Position numbers and translations under genes: made by a program
The notes under the pieces: model-generated
What the model was told of the DNA's origin: nothing
What the model saw: only the letters and a program-made list of their open reading frames with translations
Database searches by the model: none
Part shown: positions 61,344 to 64,000 of the stretch, piece after piece
How positions within the stretch are numbered: position 1 is the stretch's first letter
How the letters are laid out: every line of letters begins with the position of its first letter
Assembly: GCF_947496195.1 (NCBI RefSeq)
Contig: NZ_CANMBY010000002.1
Location: 558,001-622,000 of the forward strand
Direction: 5' to 3'
Length of the DNA stretch: 64,000 nucleotides
Origin: an uncultured Polaribacter sp.
GTDB taxonomy: Bacteria > Bacteroidota > Bacteroidia > Flavobacteriales > Flavobacteriaceae

Positions 61344-64000
61344 TTAGAAACTTTGTTCTATTTCGTCTTTAGGACCAACAATAACATTGTCGTATTTTCT
61401 CATTCCTGTACCTGCAGGTATTCTTTTACCTACAATTACATTTTCTTTTAATCCTTCTAACGTATCTACTTTACCATTAACAGCTGCTTCATTTAATACT
61501 TTAGTAGTTTCTTGGAAAGAAGCTGCTGAGATAAATGATTTTGTTTGTAATGATGCTCTTGTAATACCTTGTAAAACTTGTTCTGCTGTTGCAGGTTGTG
61601 CATCTCTTGCTACAACTAAGTTCTGATCATTTCTTCTTAATAAAGAATTTTCATCTCTTAATTGACGAGCAGTAATAATTTGACCTGCTTTTAAATTATC
61701 TGAATCTCCAGCATCTTCAACAACTTTCATTCCGTAAATAGCATCATTTTCTGCGATAAAGTCATTTTTATGGATTAATTGATTCTCTAAGAAAAGTGTA
61801 TCTCCTGAATCTATAATCTTAACTTTACGCATCATTTGACGAACTACAACTTCGAAATGCTTGTCATTAATTTTTACACCTTGTAAACGATATACTTCTT
61901 GAATTTCGTTTACTAAGTATTCTTGAACTGCTGATGGTCCTTTAATTCTTAAGATATCAGAAGGTGTTGTAGCACCATCAGATAAAGGCATACCAGCTTT
62001 AATAAAGTCATTTTCTTGAACTAAAATTTGGTTAGAAAGTTTAACTAAATACTTTTTAACATCTCCTGTTTTAGACTCAACAATAATTTCTCTATTACCT
62101 CTTTTTATTTTACCAAAAGAAACCACACCATCAATCTCTGAAACAACAGATGGGTTAGATGGGTTACGTGCTTCAAATAATTCTGTTACACGTGGTAAAC
62201 CTCCAGTAATATCGCCTGCTTTACCAGATTTTCTTGGTATTTTAACTAATGTTTTTCCACTTTCAACAGTATCTCCATCATCAACCATTAAGTGAGCACC
62301 AACTGGTAAACTATAAGAACGTAGAGCATTACCATCTTTATCTTCTATAATTAAAGAAGCAATAATTTTCTTATTCTTAGAATCTGTAATTACTTTTTCT
62401 TGGAAACCAGTTTGTTCATCAATTTCTACAGAATAATTCATACCCTGCTCTAAATTATCAAACTTAACTTTACCAGCAAATTCAGAAACAATTACACCAT
62501 TAAATGGATCCCATTGTACAATAACATCACCTTTCTTAATGGTCTTTCTATCTTTATCAAAAATGATAGAACCATATGGAAGTATGTTTGTACTTTGAGT
62601 TATACCTGTTTTCTTATCAACGATTTTAATTTCAGCTGTTCTAGAAATTACGATATCTACTTCATTACCTTCGTTATCTTTTCCTTTAACAGTTCTTAAA
62701 TCGTCTATTGTTACATTACCATCAAACTTAGCAACTAACTTATTTTCTTCAGAAATGTTACCTGCAACCCCACCTACGTGGAATGTTCTTAATGTTAACT
62801 GTGTACCTGGCTCTCCAATAGATTGTGCTGCAATTACACCAACTGCTTCACCAATTTGAACTTTGTTACGAGTAGATAAACTCTGACCATAACATTTAGC
62901 ACAAATACCTTTTGCAGACTCACAAGTTAATGGAGATCTAACTTCTACAGAATCAATTCCAGATTTTTCAACTTTTTCTGCTAATTGTGCAGTAATTGGT
63001 TGATTAGCTTCTATTAAAATTTCATCCGTTAATGGATCATATACATTTTGTAAAGATATACGACCTTCAATTCTATCTGATAAAGATTCTACAATCTCAT
63101 CATTTTTCTTTAAAGGAGTAACTTCTAATCCTCTCAATGTACCACAATCTTCTTCGTTAATAATAACATCTTGTGAAACATCTACTAAACGTCTTGTTAA
63201 GTAGCCAGCATCTGCCGTTTTTAAAGCGGTATCTGCTAATCCTTTACGAGCTCCGTGAGTTGAGATAAAGTATTCTAAGATTGATAACCCTTCTTTAAAG
63301 TTAGAAAGAATTGGGTTTTCAATAATTTCACCACCACCAGCAGTAGATTTTTTAGGCTTAGCCATTAATCCACGCATACCAGTTAACTGACGAATTTGCT
63401 CTTTAGAACCCCTTGCTCCAGAATCTAACATCATATATACTGAGTTAAATCCTTGTTGGTCTTCACGTAAACGTTTCATAGATAACTCAGTTAATCTGTT
63501 GTTGGTAGAACCCCAAACATCAATTACCTGATTGTAACGCTCTTTTTGCGTTAACATACCCATGTTATAATTCATTACAATACCATCTACTTCTTTGTTT
63601 GCTTCTTCAATCATAGATTGTTTTTCAGCAGGAATAATGATATCTCCTAATGAGAATGATAAACCACCTTCAAAGGCAAATTTATATCCCATATTTTTTA
63701 TTTCATCTAAGAATGCACCTGTTGTTGGTATATCTGTAGCTTTTAAAATACCACCAATAATACCTCTTAAGTTTTTCTTAGTTAATACTTCATTGATGTA
63801 ACCAGCAGCAGCAGGAACTTTCTCATTAAATAAAACTCTACCTACAGTAGTTTCTATAATTTTAGTTACTTGCTCGCCATTTTCATCTAAATCTTGAGTT
63901 CTTACTTTAATACCAGCATTTAAATCAACTTTTTCTTCGTTAAAAGCAATAGTTACTTCTTCTGGTGAATAGAAAGTTAATCCTTCTCCTTTAACAGGAA
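61344..64000 (-). CDS. rpoC: RNA polymerase subunit beta', 5' part outside window
   Basis: The last about 885 residues of the beta' subunit; the start lies beyond 64000, and the frame is open to the window edge (continuing upstream of an internal ATG at 63692). Recognisable parts: [52 protein letters not shown] (bridge-helix region), [18 protein letters not shown] (second zinc site) and [18 protein letters not shown] (trigger loop). [12 protein letters not shown] and the closing [18 protein letters not shown] also match. The C-terminus is normal for the Bacteroidota enzyme. Confidence 0.97.
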   Translation of the reverse strand, partial: PVKGEGLTFYSPEEVTIAFNEEKVDLNAGIKVRTQDLDENGEQVTKIIETTVGRVLFNEKVPAAAGYINEVLTKKNLRGIIGGILKATDIPTTGAFLDEIKNMGYKFAFEGGLSFSLGDIIIPAEKQSMIEEANKEVDGIVMNYNMGMLTQKERYNQVIDVWGSTNNRLTELSMKRLREDQQGFNSVYMMLDSGARGSKEQIRQLTGMRGLMAKPKKSTAGGGEIIENPILSNFKEGLSILEYFISTHGARKGLADTALKTADAGYLTRRLVDVSQDVIINEEDCGTLRGLEVTPLKKNDEIVESLSDRIEGRISLQNVYDPLTDEILIEANQPITAQLAEKVEKSGIDSVEVRSPLTCESAKGICAKCYGQSLSTRNKVQIGEAVGVIAAQSIGEPGTQLTLRTFHVGGVAGNISEENKLVAKFDGNVTIDDLRTVKGKDNEGNEVDIVISRTAEIKIVDKKTGITQSTNILPYGSIIFDKDRKTIKKGDVIVQWDPFNGVIVSEFAGKVKFDNLEQGMNYSVEIDEQTGFQEKVITDSKNKKIIASLIIEDKDGNALRSYSLPVGAHLMVDDGDTVESGKTLVKIPRKSGKAGDITGGLPRVTELFEARNPSNPSVVSEIDGVVSFGKIKRGNREIIVESKTGDVKKYLVKLSNQILVQENDFIKAGMPLSDGATTPSDILRIKGPSAVQEYLVNEIQEVYRLQGVKINDKHFEVVVRQMMRKVKIIDSGDTLFLENQLIHKNDFIAENDAIYGMKVVEDAGDSDNLKAGQIITARQLRDENSLLRRNDQNLVVARDAQPATAEQVLQGITRASLQTKSFISAASFQETTKVLNEAAVNGKVDTLEGLKENVIVGKRIPAGTGMRKYDNVIVGPKDEIEQSF

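Overview
The window looks like chromosomal DNA of a marine-type Flavobacteriaceae bacterium (Bacteroidota; Polaribacter/Tenacibaculum-like, though the genus is not proven). The evidence is a strongly AT-rich composition, promoters of the TTTG-N19-TANNTTTG type, gliding genes gldF and gldG, a cell-surface protein with a type B type-IX-secretion sorting domain, a CarB without its regulatory domain, and several families largely confined to Bacteroidota (DUF5777, HYC_CC_PP, DUF6660).

Layout. 1-12.4 kb: truncated purC, a secreted leucine-rich surface protein, phoH, a SAM-hydrolase-family gene leading into an ABM monooxygenase, a GNAT acetyltransferase and gldFG, then a nucleoside-sugar-epimerase-like gene, an aquaporin and a DUF2911 protein. 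12.5-18.1 kb: a two-sided locus in which a membrane Cache-LytTR regulator sits between two paralogous YceI + DUF5777 gene pairs, one led by a mono-haem cytochrome c lipoprotein and the other by an OB-fold protein. 18.2-34.2 kb: housekeeping genes (carB, rpmH, pyrG, yidC, hutH, a TlpA-like thioredoxin, accA, an EamA exporter, an LptF/G permease, tgt, rluF, an AlkB-like gene). 55.7-64 kb: tRNA-Ser(UGA), aroC, an HGSNAT-like acyltransferase with a lipoprotein hydrolase, an NADP-type isocitrate dehydrogenase, DUF3467, and the 3' part of rpoC.

34.2-55.7 kb is an integrated element of about 21.5 kb sitting at the 3' end of tRNA-Ser(UGA). A 13-bp copy of the tRNA 3' end marks its far side. The tyrosine integrase, an excisionase-like HTH gene and a gene for a putative PolA/T7-RNAP-superfamily polymerase lie next to the tRNA. 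A 19-bp repeat built of GGTCACC units occurs at both ends and is a good candidate for integrase arm sites. The cargo is a metal-handling island: DUF6660, TonB receptor, Fur-family regulator, DUF3703, MerTP, a GDCCVxC protein, a P1B ATPase, HYC_CC_PP, a CusA/TolC/CusB efflux system, an acetolactate-decarboxylase-like lipoprotein, an HMA-MauE fusion, a DUF305 protein and an HMA lipoprotein. All cargo genes are on the minus strand and many overlap or are separated by only a few bases. No relaxase, type IV secretion or phage structural genes are visible, so the element looks integrative and perhaps mobilised by helpers rather than self-transmissible.

How the parts work together: the island appears to combine outer-membrane import or sensing (TonB receptor), metal-responsive repression (Fur family), inner-membrane transport (MerTP, P-type ATPase) and tripartite export (CusCBA-like) with several small Cys/His/Met-rich periplasmic proteins. 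A shared TGCA-N7-TGCA sequence upstream of two of its transcription units is a candidate operator. The strongest candidates for something undescribed are the polymerase-like protein with its element, the AldC-like lipoprotein in a metal-efflux operon, and the mirrored YceI/DUF5777 locus around the Cache-LytTR regulator.
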